Both the position numbers and the translations under genes were made by a program. From assembly GCA_964574775.1 (NCBI GenBank), contig CAZNOS010000009.1:1-21998 (forward strand): DNA of 21,998 bases, written 5' to 3'. The stretch's first letter is position 1; the number at the start of each line of letters is the position of its first letter. The notes under the pieces were generated by a model. The model had not been told where the DNA came from. It ran no database searches and saw nothing but the letters and a program-made list of their open reading frames with translations. Positions 1-6,294 of this stretch are shown one piece after another. This DNA is from CABMGO01 sp964574775. Its GTDB lineage: Archaea > Nanobdellota > Nanobdellia > Pacearchaeales > GW2011-AR1.

Positions 1-44
1 GAATAATAGAAATTGAGAAAGATTGCGAGGGACGATTGAAATGA
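1..44 (+). CDS. 3' end of an unknown upstream gene (partial)
   Basis: The reading frame that begins at base 3 is open from the window edge and ends in TGA at 42-44, giving a 13-residue tail that reads IIEIEKDCEGRLK. Its stop overlaps the ATG at 41 of the next gene as ATGA, the same 4-base overlap that joins the following genes. I therefore infer that the acetyltransferase operon continues upstream. The fragment is too short to assign a family, although the charged ending would fit another GNAT protein. Confidence 0.5.
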   Translation, partial: IIEIEKDCEGRLK

Positions 45-562
45 TGACAATAATAAAAGGAAAGGGATTTGTTTTAAGACCCATAACATTGAATGATACA
101 AAATCATATTTTGAGTCGATGCAAGATCCTTTGACAAAAAAGGGTTTTATGAGTGTTCCTAAAAATATAGAAGAAGCAAAAGAAGAAATAAAAAAGAAAA
201 TTATTGCAACTAAAAATAAAACAGGAGAGTCTTTTGCAATAGAAATAGATGGGGAATATGCAGGATATGTAGAATTGCATGATTTAAATGAAAAATTTCA
301 TGAACATAAGGGAAGCATAGGATATTGCCTACATCCTAAATTTAGAGGAAGGGGAATAACGGCAAAAGCAGTTAAGGTTTTGACAGAATATGCTTTTAAA
401 AAATATAAATTAAAGAGAATTTCTGGATGGTGTAGAACATTTAATAAGGCATCGGCAAAAACTTTGGAAAATGCTGGTTTTAAACTTGAAGGTATTTTAA
501 GAAAAAATAAATGGAAAGAAGGTAAATATCTTGATGATATGGTTTGGGCAATTGTAAGATGA
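41..562 (+). CDS. GNAT acetyltransferase, RimJ/RimL-like
   Basis: This is a 173-residue GNAT fold protein that should transfer an acetyl group from acetyl-CoA to an amine, perhaps a protein N-terminus or a small molecule. The N-terminal LRPITLNDTKSYFE segment and the end (ASAKTLENAGFKLEGILRKN) are typical of the RimJ/RimL subgroup. The acetyl-CoA pyrophosphate loop is RGRGITAKAV, preceded by the GYCLHPKF strand. An in-frame TTG at 23 would add six residues, but I prefer ATG 41 because it overlaps the preceding TGA as ATGA and has a GAGG ribosome-binding sequence at 27-30. It is the first of four GNAT genes in a row. The substrate cannot be read from the sequence. Confidence 0.85.
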   Translation: MMTIIKGKGFVLRPITLNDTKSYFESMQDPLTKKGFMSVPKNIEEAKEEIKKKIIATKNKTGESFAIEIDGEYAGYVELHDLNEKFHEHKGSIGYCLHPKFRGRGITAKAVKVLTEYAFKKYKLKRISGWCRTFNKASAKTLENAGFKLEGILRKNKWKEGKYLDDMVWAIVR

Positions 563-1071
563 AAATTAGAAAGGCGACTATACAAGATGCAGAAAAACTT
601 GCAGAATTATACTATGAGTTTTATTCTGCACATGAAGATATGGGAAAATTTTGGTTACCACATTGGGCTTCGAAAGAAGCAAAAAATTTTAAAGACGCTT
701 TAAAAAATAAGAATTCTAGAAAGTATCTTTTGAAAGAATCGATAGAGTCTATTAAAACTAAGGGGAATTTGCTTTTTATTGCAGAAGAAGATGGGGAAAT
801 CTTGGGGCATGTTGCTTTTTCAATCTTAAAAAATATTAGTTGGTTTAAAGTGAGAAAATATGGATTTATAGACGAAGTTTGTGTTTTTAAAAAATTTAGA
901 GGCAAGGGAGTTGCAAAAAAACTTATGGACTTTGCAGAAAATTACTTAAAAAAAGAAGGAATCCGATATGCTATACTAAAAACCTCCTTAGAAAATAAAA
1001 TATCTCAAGAAGCATGGGAAAATTTGGGATACAAAAAAGAACTTTATATTCAAGTTAAGGAGTTGAAATGA
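559..1071 (+). CDS. GNAT acetyltransferase, second of four
   Basis: This 170-residue GNAT protein begins MKIRKATIQDAEKLAELYYEF, the usual first strand and helix of the family. The cofactor-binding motif A is VCVFKKFRGKGVAKKLMDFA, and the NISQEAWENLGYKK-like C-terminal segment is the standard motif B (here KISQEAWENLGYKK). A longer frame from TTG 544 is open, but ATG 559 overlaps the stop of the previous gene as ATGA, so I chose it. It shares almost the same first residues (MKIRKAT.QDAE) with the next gene, suggesting an old duplication or convergence within the family. The substrate is unknown. Confidence 0.85.
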   Translation: MKIRKATIQDAEKLAELYYEFYSAHEDMGKFWLPHWASKEAKNFKDALKNKNSRKYLLKESIESIKTKGNLLFIAEEDGEILGHVAFSILKNISWFKVRKYGFIDEVCVFKKFRGKGVAKKLMDFAENYLKKEGIRYAILKTSLENKISQEAWENLGYKKELYIQVKELK

Positions 1072-1517
1072 AAATTCGTAAAGCAACTCAAAAAGATGCA
1101 GAAGAAGTTTCAAATATAATTAGGAGATGTCTTAGAGAAGTGGTAAGTAAAGATTATCCAGAAAAGGCTATTGATAGTTTATGTGATTTTTTTACACCTG
1201 CTTTAATTATTAAAAATATGGGAGATAGAGCGGTTTATGTTGCAATTGAAAATGATAAAGTTATTGGAACAGCAAGCCTGAAGGGAGATACGGTCTTTAC
1301 TGTTTTTGTTAATCCCGATTTTCATGGAACAGGAATAGGATCTAAATTGATGGATAAAGTTGAAGAATTAGCAAAACATAATGGATATCAAATAGTAAAA
1401 GTTCCTTCTGGTCTTTCTTCTGTTGAATTTTATAGAAAAAGAGGATATAGGGAAATTAAGAGAGTTCATTCAGATGACCATGGAGATACTATTGAGATGG
1501 AAAAAACATTAAAATGA
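1068..1517 (+). CDS. GNAT acetyltransferase, third of four
   Basis: This 149-residue protein is a compact GNAT enzyme. It begins MKIRKATQKDAEEVSNIIRR, has the motif A segment VFVNPDFHGTGIGSKLMDKV and ends with the motif B segment SVEFYRKRGYREIKR, followed by an HSDDHGD stretch. The pyrophosphate loop is HGTGIG, in place of the usual R/QGxGxG. The ATG overlaps the preceding stop as ATGA, and a GGAG ribosome-binding sequence lies at 1060-1063, inside the end of the previous gene. It resembles small YafP/PanZ-type single-domain GNATs in layout, but I cannot give a substrate. Confidence 0.85.
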   Translation: MKIRKATQKDAEEVSNIIRRCLREVVSKDYPEKAIDSLCDFFTPALIIKNMGDRAVYVAIENDKVIGTASLKGDTVFTVFVNPDFHGTGIGSKLMDKVEELAKHNGYQIVKVPSGLSSVEFYRKRGYREIKRVHSDDHGDTIEMEKTLK

Positions 1518-2053
1518 AACTTAAAATAATAAAAAATAAAAATCTTTCTGCTTCGCAGAAGAAAATAATTAACAATGCTCGTGTTTCGCTTTGGGGAGAA
1601 GGAGAGAAAAAAGATTTTTATAAGGATTACGAGCCGGAAACTTTGTGGTTTTTTGTAAAAGATAAAAATAAAATTGTTTCATTTTCTGGACTTAGACCAA
1701 TTAAAATAAAATATTTAGGTAAAAGCTATAGTATTGGTGGAATTTGTAGTGTAATATCCTTGGTTCGTGGTAAAGGTTACGGGAAGATTCTGGTTTCTTT
1801 TATGAAAAATTATTCGTATAAAACGGGAAAAACAATTTTGGGGTTTACATCAGATAAAAATATGGAAATATTCAAGAAATCAGGTTTAGATGTAAAAAAA
1901 GATTTTATTAAAAGATTTGTTTATATGAAGCCGAATGGAGAAAAAGTTTATGATAACGATGGAAATGGGATTTATTATGAGGGTAAAGATAAAATAATAT
2001 CTAAAATCCTAAAAGGAACTAAACCTGTTTATATTGAGGTTTTGCATTGGTAA
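1514..2053 (+). CDS. Divergent GNAT-like acetyltransferase, fourth of four
   Basis: This 179-residue protein is a more divergent GNAT. The central ICSVISLVRGKGYGKILVSF segment carries the acetyl-CoA loop RGKGYG, and the following LGFTSDKNMEIFKKSGL matches motif B. The N-terminal part has a WGEGEKKDFYKDYEPETLWFF segment, and the C-terminal 50 residues (YMKPNGEKVYDNDGNGIYY onward) look like a small added strand region. In layout it resembles the enhanced GNAT enzymes that act on aminoglycosides or on secreted small molecules, but this is only a resemblance. It is translationally coupled to its upstream neighbour by ATGA and abuts the permease gene that follows. Confidence 0.75.
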   Translation: MKLKIIKNKNLSASQKKIINNARVSLWGEGEKKDFYKDYEPETLWFFVKDKNKIVSFSGLRPIKIKYLGKSYSIGGICSVISLVRGKGYGKILVSFMKNYSYKTGKTILGFTSDKNMEIFKKSGLDVKKDFIKRFVYMKPNGEKVYDNDGNGIYYEGKDKIISKILKGTKPVYIEVLHW

Positions 2054-2941
2054 ATGGTATCAACAATCTTTGCTATATTTCTGGCGCTTTTATCACCTTG
2101 CATTTTTGCTTTTACAAATACAATCGATAAATTTATAGTTTCTAAAAAAATAAAAAACACTATTGGTTTCACTGCACTTGCTGGAATAGCAACATTAACA
2201 TTCGGTATTATAATGAGTCTATTTCTAGACTGGAATGGAATTGGCCTTTCGGAAATTTGGCCAGTTGCGATTTCTGGAATAATATTCGGCACACAGTATT
2301 TTATTTATTATAAGGTAATGTCTCGTGGAGATGCGTCTAATTTTTCTGGTTTAACTTACGCATATCCTATATTGGTTGCATTATTATCTTTTATTTTCCT
2401 CAAAGAAACCCTCTCAATCATTGGATATATCGGAGTAGTGCTTAGTATAACTGGGTCCATGCTTCTTTCGGCTAGAATTAAAAAATTAAATGGAATGAGT
2501 ATCGTATATTTAATTGGAATCAATATTGTTCTTATAGCACTTTATGAATTTTTAATAAAAATATCTACGAATAACTTGGCTGAATGGAATGGTATTGCAT
2601 TAGAATTTGTATTTATAGGATTGACCATCTGTAGTTTTTTTCTCTATAGTAAAAAAATGAGGAAATTGGCTTTCAGGGAAAAACATAATATTAAATGGGC
2701 ATTTTTCGCAGAATTTTTTACACTTCTCGCAATAACTACTACATTTTTTGCCATGGGAACACTGTCTGCCACAATCGTTGCAGCACTAGCAACTATTCAA
2801 CCTATAGCTGTTCTTGTTTTTGAGAGGGCCACTACTAGATTCTTTGGAAAAATATATGCGGACAAAATAACACTTCTTAGAATGATTTCTATGGGACTAA
2901 TTATACTCGGAGTTGTATTGTTAATAACAAACATGTCCTAA
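2054..2941 (+). CDS. DMT superfamily (EamA) transporter
   Basis: This 295-residue membrane protein belongs to the drug/metabolite transporter superfamily. I count about ten hydrophobic segments in two similar halves, the EamA arrangement. Characteristic segments are the first helix with SPCIFAFTNTIDKFI, GLTYAYPILVALLSFIFLKE closing the first half, and ATIVAALATIQPIAVLVFE in the second half. The start ATG directly follows the TAA of the fourth GNAT gene, so the two are probably translated from one mRNA. EamA proteins export or import amino acids, nucleotides or other small metabolites. Here it may move a substrate or product of the acetyltransferases, which is inference from gene order only. 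Confidence 0.88.
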   Translation: MVSTIFAIFLALLSPCIFAFTNTIDKFIVSKKIKNTIGFTALAGIATLTFGIIMSLFLDWNGIGLSEIWPVAISGIIFGTQYFIYYKVMSRGDASNFSGLTYAYPILVALLSFIFLKETLSIIGYIGVVLSITGSMLLSARIKKLNGMSIVYLIGINIVLIALYEFLIKISTNNLAEWNGIALEFVFIGLTICSFFLYSKKMRKLAFREKHNIKWAFFAEFFTLLAITTTFFAMGTLSATIVAALATIQPIAVLVFERATTRFFGKIYADKITLLRMISMGLIILGVVLLITNMS

Positions 2942-2984
2942 ATTGTTCGCTAAACTTAAATTTTAGAAAAGATTAAAATGATAA

Positions 2985-2996
2985 TTTTTATTTTTT
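2985..2996 (+). terminator. T-rich likely terminator after the permease gene
   Basis: Five and then six T residues separated by one A lie about 45 bases after the permease stop, in the tail of a convergent gene. Archaeal RNA polymerase stops at such T-runs without a hairpin. The assignment rests on base composition alone. Confidence 0.35.
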
Positions 2997-3710
2997 AACT
3001 GGTCCCCTATCTTCGCTATACCATTCTTCTTTATTAGCATGCTGGTCGTAAAAAACTTTTTTTGCCCTTTCGTAAAGAACATTTCTATCAATTTTTTCTA
3101 AAATATTTTTTATTTCGCCTGGCAATATTGCTCCGTTCATTGGACGAAGAGTTGCTGCGCTTACGGAATAATCTGCTGCAAGGGCATGCGGCGTTTCATC
3201 ATAACTAGTAATTACATGAACATGAAAATCCGGTGGACCAACTGATTCCACTCCCCTTCTAAAATCTGTATGTTCTTCTCTATCCTTACCAATTGCCTTA
3301 CTAACCTCGGGTCCCTCGTATGCACGAATATAAACCCTCATTAACTTTCCAGTCTTGTTACGGTAAGTGGTATATTTATTTTCACCCAATAAATTTTTTC
3401 CGATATCTGCGTGAAAGGTTCCTCTCGGTACGGTAACTCCGCCTCGTTTTTTGAATATTCCAATATCTGCATGATACTCTCCATTCGGGACTCCTTGTCT
3501 TGAGTTCCTTAACGCCTCTGCCGAAACACCATCGATACTTTCCGTCATTATTAGAGCCAATCCCCCTAGTAAAAATATAACGACCACGATTCCCTTTATT
3601 CCGTCAATAACTGAGTAACCTATAACATTTCCTGTAATATTTATATCTGCAAATGCAATAGCTGTTGCGATAAGACAACACAAAACTCCTAACACGCTTT
3701 TTATTTTCAT
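2988..3710 (-). CDS. Exported or membrane protein with duplicated HADIG motif
   Basis: I do not recognise this 240-residue protein. Residues 1-21 look like a signal peptide, followed by NITGNVIG and a second hydrophobic segment near residues 37-57, so the rest is membrane-anchored or secreted. A 20-residue unit is repeated: VPNGEYHADIG at 74-84 and VPRGTFHADIG at 94-104. The C-terminal part holds several His residues (FHVHV at 152-156, ETPHALA near 162-168) and a helical, charged end. The conserved His and Asp pairs could bind a metal or form an active site, but nothing confirms this. It is convergent with the permease and divergent from the uS2 gene, so it is probably transcribed alone. Confidence 0.7.
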   Translation of the reverse strand: MKIKSVLGVLCCLIATAIAFADINITGNVIGYSVIDGIKGIVVVIFLLGGLALIMTESIDGVSAEALRNSRQGVPNGEYHADIGIFKKRGGVTVPRGTFHADIGKNLLGENKYTTYRNKTGKLMRVYIRAYEGPEVSKAIGKDREEHTDFRRGVESVGPPDFHVHVITSYDETPHALAADYSVSAATLRPMNGAILPGEIKNILEKIDRNVLYERAKKVFYDQHANKEEWYSEDRGPVKK

Positions 3711-3726
3711 ATTATTTTAAGGATTA

Positions 3727-3741
3727 AGGAGTATATAAAAA
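3727..3741 (-). promoter_or_regulatory. Probable TATA region of the HADIG-motif gene
   Basis: An AT-rich element read as TTTTTATATAC on the minus strand lies about 20-30 bases before the start codon of the gene at 2988-3710, the right distance for a TATA box of a leaderless mRNA. The exact box is uncertain. Confidence 0.4.
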
Positions 3742-3771
3742 TTACTCGCGATAATACTTTCGAACCGAAGT

Positions 3772-3781
3772 CTTTAAAAAC
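3772..3781 (+). promoter_or_regulatory. TATA box of the uS2 gene
   Basis: CTTTAAAAAC fits the archaeal TATA consensus seen in front of other genes in this window. It lies about 90 bases before the ATG, so the predicted start of transcription (about 25-26 bases downstream, near 3802) leaves a leader of roughly 66 bases, unlike most neighbouring genes. Confidence 0.5.
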
Positions 3782-3802
3782 CCAATATTCATCTTGAACT
3801 TA

Positions 3803-3840
3803 GCACGTACTGGCTGAAACAACCCCAGAGACACTCGTGC
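3803..3840 (+). promoter_or_regulatory. Hairpin at the 5' end of the uS2 mRNA leader
   Basis: GCACG at 3803-3807 can pair with CGTGC at 3836-3840, and CTGG at 3810-3813 with CCAG at 3825-3828, leaving an 11-base apical loop. The stem begins at the predicted transcription start. It may be a regulatory element of uS2 synthesis; only complementarity supports it. Confidence 0.4.
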
Positions 3841-3867
3841 AGACACACTCTAAAATTATAAACAAAA

Positions 3868-4722
3868 ATGCCAACAAAAAAGAAAAAAGCAGACGTTGTA
3901 GAAAAAGAAGTACAAGTAGTCGAAGACACAGTTGAGGCTCAAGCAGAAACTGCGAAACAAATTAAGGAAAACGTTAAGGAACAAACTTCATTGACAGACA
4001 TTGAAGATTATATTAAAACTTCTTCTTATTTAGGAACTAAGGTTATTACTCCAACGATGAGAAAATATGTTTACAGAAGAAGAATGGATGGTCTTGCAAT
4101 TTTGAACACTCTTTTGGTTGATAAAAAACTGAAAGAAGCAATTGATTTTATTAAACAATATAAACCAGACGAATGGGTTTTAGCATGTAAGAGAGAGGCT
4201 GGATGGAGAGCTGTAAAGATGTTTTCTGAATTAACTGGCGTTAGAATTTTCACAAAGAAATATCCTGCTGGAATAATTACAAACACAAAATTACCAAATT
4301 TCTTCGAGACAAAGATGATTATGGTTTGTGACCCATGGTTGGACAAGAACGCTTTAACTGATGCGAAGAATGTTAGAATACCGGTTGTTGGAATCTGTAA
4401 CACAAATAATAACACTGCAGATATAGACTTTTTAATAATTGGAAATAATCATAGTAATAAATCTTTAGGATTATTTTTCTGGTTGCTATCTAGAGAATAT
4501 ATGAAAGAACATGGCATAACTAAGAAATTACCATCACTTGAAGATTTCGTTGGAGAGAAATTAATTTTGGAAGAACCTAAGAAGAAGAGAAAAGAAAAAG
4601 ATGTTGCTGACAAATTGAAAGTAGCAGAACAATCTATCGAAGAAAGATTCAAGAAAATCGCAGAACAAGACTCTGAAGGAACAAGCGTTTCTGTCGGCGA
4701 AAAGGCTGCTGAAGGCGTTTAA
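3868..4722 (+). CDS. rps2: Ribosomal protein uS2 with long terminal extensions
   Basis: This is the small-subunit protein uS2, which sits between the head and body of the 30S subunit. The conserved core spans about residues 40-215 of 284: the first helix with TSSYLGTKVITPTMRKYVY, the FTKKYPAGIITNTKLPNF segment that matches the family's PGTLTNP region, and the VCDPWLDKNALTDA and IPVVGICNTNN segments, followed by IGNNHSNKSLGLFFWLLSR. Archaeal uS2 proteins are usually about 200-230 residues. Here a roughly 40-residue charged N-terminal tail (starting MPTKKKKADVVEKE) and a roughly 65-residue Lys/Glu-rich C-terminal tail are added; both look disordered. The usual archaeal neighbours (eno, rpoK, rpoN) are not seen beside it. 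Confidence 0.93.
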   Translation: MPTKKKKADVVEKEVQVVEDTVEAQAETAKQIKENVKEQTSLTDIEDYIKTSSYLGTKVITPTMRKYVYRRRMDGLAILNTLLVDKKLKEAIDFIKQYKPDEWVLACKREAGWRAVKMFSELTGVRIFTKKYPAGIITNTKLPNFFETKMIMVCDPWLDKNALTDAKNVRIPVVGICNTNNNTADIDFLIIGNNHSNKSLGLFFWLLSREYMKEHGITKKLPSLEDFVGEKLILEEPKKKRKEKDVADKLKVAEQSIEERFKKIAEQDSEGTSVSVGEKAAEGV

Positions 4723-4739
4723 TTTCTAGTATACAAATT

Positions 4740-4748
4740 CTTTTAAAC
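4740..4748 (+). promoter_or_regulatory. TATA box of the 160-residue protein gene
   Basis: CTTTTAAAC is centred about 25 bases before the ATG at 4769, the spacing of an archaeal leaderless promoter. Confidence 0.5.
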
Positions 4749-4768
4749 TTATTTACGCGTGAAATTTT

Positions 4769-5251
4769 ATGGCTTATGACATCTTTCATACAGGCGCAAG
4801 AGTTTTTTGCGTAAATGATACAGTTTCTGCTCCAATCGGAGAAGGAGAAATTATTCAAAATTATGCAGATGGTCTTCTTGATAGAGTTTCGCTGAAATTA
4901 GTAGTTCGTGGAAATGATATGAATTGGGTTGCTGTTAATTCTGAAGATTTTGCATCTGTTTGCTTTGATTCTCAATCATTCTTTGAAAAAAATCTTGTTA
5001 GTAGATTACGTGATTCTGTAAAATTAAAAACACTAGTAGATGCTGATCGAAATCTTTCTCCCGTAGAACGTAGAGTTGGTTTAACACATTTAGACTATTT
5101 CCATAGTTTAAAAGATATTAAAGGAAGAAGATGTGTCAGCTCCAATCCTCATGAATCGCTCAGCAGAATGATGCAACCAAAGACCCCATATTATCTTGAG
5201 GATGGAGCGGTTCAACCATCCTTCGTTGCTTATCGATTAGATTGGCGTTAA
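4769..5251 (+). CDS. Hypothetical protein, 160 residues
   Basis: I do not recognise this protein. It has no signal peptide or membrane segment. The N-terminal half (GARVFCVNDTVSAPIGEGEI, then VSLKLVVRGNDMNWVAVNSED) looks like a small beta-barrel, similar in style to KOW/Tudor-like or CarD-like domains that begin with a variable-loop strand pattern, but the match is weak. The C-terminal half is helical and rich in Arg and ends PSFVAYRLDWR. It sits between uS2 and the L7Ae operon and has its own TATA box, so it need not be functionally linked to them. Confidence 0.7.
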   Translation: MAYDIFHTGARVFCVNDTVSAPIGEGEIIQNYADGLLDRVSLKLVVRGNDMNWVAVNSEDFASVCFDSQSFFEKNLVSRLRDSVKLKTLVDADRNLSPVERRVGLTHLDYFHSLKDIKGRRCVSSNPHESLSRMMQPKTPYYLEDGAVQPSFVAYRLDWR

Positions 5252-5295
5252 TGAAACACTATTAAGCTGGCATAATTTCTTAAAAAAACTAAACC

Positions 5296-5303
5296 TTTAT
5301 AAA
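5296..5303 (+). promoter_or_regulatory. TATA box of the L7Ae-eS28-eL24 operon
   Basis: TTTATAAA, within ACCTTTATAAACC, is a strong archaeal TATA box with an A/C-rich upstream side. The predicted start of transcription is near 5325, which gives a leader of about 76 bases before the L7Ae ATG. Confidence 0.6.
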
Positions 5304-5323
5304 CCAACATTTCAAACTAATAT

Positions 5324-5372
5324 TAACCAATGATCGCTAATGCGAGAGGATATAATTTTCTCGTTGTGGTTA
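5324..5372 (+). promoter_or_regulatory. Structured leader of the L7Ae operon
   Basis: TAACCA (5324-5329) can pair with TGGTTA (5367-5372), and a second helix pairs 5342-5350 with 5356-5364 (nine pairs including G-U pairs, loop TATAA). The internal loop is strongly lopsided: 12 bases on the 5' side (containing ATGATCGC) against two on the 3' side. The outer stem begins at the predicted first base of the mRNA. L7Ae binds kink-turns and has been reported to regulate translation through them in archaea; a canonical kink-turn with tandem G-A pairs is not evident here, so the role is inferred. Confidence 0.45.
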
Positions 5373-5400
5373 TTGATAAATTAAATAACAAAAACAAAAA

Positions 5401-5697
5401 ATGGTTTCAGTATATGATGTTGTAGAGAAAGCTGCTAAAACTGGCAAAGTTGATAAAGGAATCAACGAAGTTACTAAGGCTATTGAGAGAGGAGTTGCTA
5501 AACTTGTAGTTTATGCATCCGATGTCAATCCTAAAGAACTTACGCAACACTTACCAATTCTTGCAAAAGAAAAAGGTATAAGGTGCATTGAAGCTGATTC
5601 AAAACAGAAGTTAGGACTTTCTGTCGGAATTAGTGTTTCAACAGGCGCTATTGCGGTTATTCAACCAGGCGATGCAAAGCTTGATACAATAAAATAA
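5401..5697 (+). CDS. rpl7ae: Ribosomal protein eL8 (L7Ae), kink-turn binding
   Basis: L7Ae is a 50S protein and also a core subunit of archaeal C/D and H/ACA guide ribonucleoproteins and RNase P, through binding kink-turn RNA. The GINEVTKAIERGVAKLVVYA segment at about residues 20-39 is the RNA-binding GxNExxKxxxRGxAxLV signature, followed by DVNPKELTQHLP and the QKLGLSVGI segment. At 98 residues it is shorter than the usual roughly 120, lacking part of the N-terminal strand and the C-terminal helix; both termini look genuine because ATG and TAA are clear. It leads an L7Ae-eS28-eL24 operon, a conserved archaeal order. Confidence 0.95.
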   Translation: MVSVYDVVEKAAKTGKVDKGINEVTKAIERGVAKLVVYASDVNPKELTQHLPILAKEKGIRCIEADSKQKLGLSVGISVSTGAIAVIQPGDAKLDTIK

Positions 5698-5712
5698 ATA
5701 AGCATTGCTTAT
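5698..5712 (+). other. Short hairpin directly after the L7Ae stop codon
   Basis: ATAAGC (5698-5703) and GCTTAT (5707-5712) form a perfect six-pair stem with an ATT loop, starting at the base after the TAA. It lies between L7Ae and eS28 genes. It could be an mRNA processing or stability element, or a chance palindrome. Confidence 0.4.
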
Positions 5713-5739
5713 CTAAAGGATTGAATTTAATTAACTAAA

Positions 5740-6036
5740 ATGGCTAAAGAACAAATAAAAAAGGAAACGCAAGGAAGCTCTTCTAAGGGATCTGATAAAA
5801 TTATGGAAGAAGGCGGAGCTGTGCCTGGAATTGTTGAATCTATAGTTGGAAGAACTGGAACAAGAGGAGAATTAATACAGGTTAAAGTTAGAGTTCTAAA
5901 AGGAAGAAATGCTGGTAAACAAATTAGAAGAAACGTTAGAGGACCAATCAAACCAAGAGACGTTTTAATGATGAGAGAAACTGAAATTGAAGCAAGAAAA
6001 TTAATGAAGAGAATACAGAAGGGGGCTTTTAGTTAA
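5740..6036 (+). CDS. rps28e: Ribosomal protein eS28
   Basis: eS28 is an OB-fold protein of the 30S platform near the mRNA exit. The core from about residue 24 reads AVPGIVESIVGRTGTRGELI, followed by the hallmark QVKVRVLKGRNAGKQIRRNV and the RGPIKPRDVLMMRETEIEAR end. Typical archaeal eS28 has about 70 residues; here an additional 22-residue hydrophilic N-terminal segment precedes the core, and the C-terminus runs about seven residues past the usual ending. An internal ATG at 5803 (MEEGGAVPG) would give a protein of normal length and is a possible alternative start. The gene is followed one base later by the eL24 ATG. Confidence 0.93.
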   Translation: MAKEQIKKETQGSSSKGSDKIMEEGGAVPGIVESIVGRTGTRGELIQVKVRVLKGRNAGKQIRRNVRGPIKPRDVLMMRETEIEARKLMKRIQKGAFS

Positions 6037-6037
6037 G

Positions 6038-6247
6038 ATGCCTAGATGTTCATTTTGTAAATCAAATTATGAATTTCCAAGAGGAATTACAGTAGTTCTA
6101 AAAGAAGGAACTCCAAGATATTATTGCTCTTCTAAATGTAGAAAGAATTCTGAGATGGGAAGAGACAATAGAAGAGTTAAGTGGGTTACAAAGAGTGTTG
6201 AAGCTCAAGAAGCTGATAAGGTAGATAGAAAAGATAGAAAAAAATAA
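6038..6247 (+). CDS. rpl24e: Ribosomal protein eL24
   Basis: eL24 is a 50S protein at the subunit interface. The 69-residue sequence has the zinc-finger pattern CSFCKSNYEFPRGI...YYCSSKC, with Cys at positions 4, 7, 32 and 36, and the FPRGIT segment typical of the family. The RRVKWVTKS segment follows, and a lysine-rich tail ends the protein. The start lies one base after the eS28 stop. In many archaea this gene is followed by ndk and the gene for initiation factor 2; here both are absent and a NIF3 gene follows. Confidence 0.94.
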   Translation: MPRCSFCKSNYEFPRGITVVLKEGTPRYYCSSKCRKNSEMGRDNRRVKWVTKSVEAQEADKVDRKDRKK

Positions 6248-6263
6248 ATTCTAATTATACAAA

Positions 6264-6274
6264 GATTTTTAATC
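6264..6274 (+). promoter_or_regulatory. TATA box of the NIF3 family gene
   Basis: GATTTTTAATC is centred 26 bases before the ATG at 6295, fitting a leaderless transcript. Its T-run, just after the eL24 stop, could also end transcription of the ribosomal operon. Confidence 0.45.
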
Positions 6275-6294
6275 TTGTTGCGATTGATTTTTAT

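Noticed and set aside
23..40. TTG start at 23 for the first acetyltransferase and at 544 for the second.
   Set aside because: ATG 41 and ATG 559 overlap the previous stop codons as ATGA, as do the other genes of the operon.
3757..3775. A TTCGAACC segment that resembles the T-loop of a tRNA.
   Set aside because: There is no acceptor, D or anticodon stem around it; it lies in a promoter region.
5324..5380. A canonical kink-turn or C/D box RNA in the L7Ae leader (ATGATCG as box C, TTGA as box D).
   Set aside because: The pairs needed next to the G-A pairs are weak (U-U, C-A), and no second box pair or guide region is clear.
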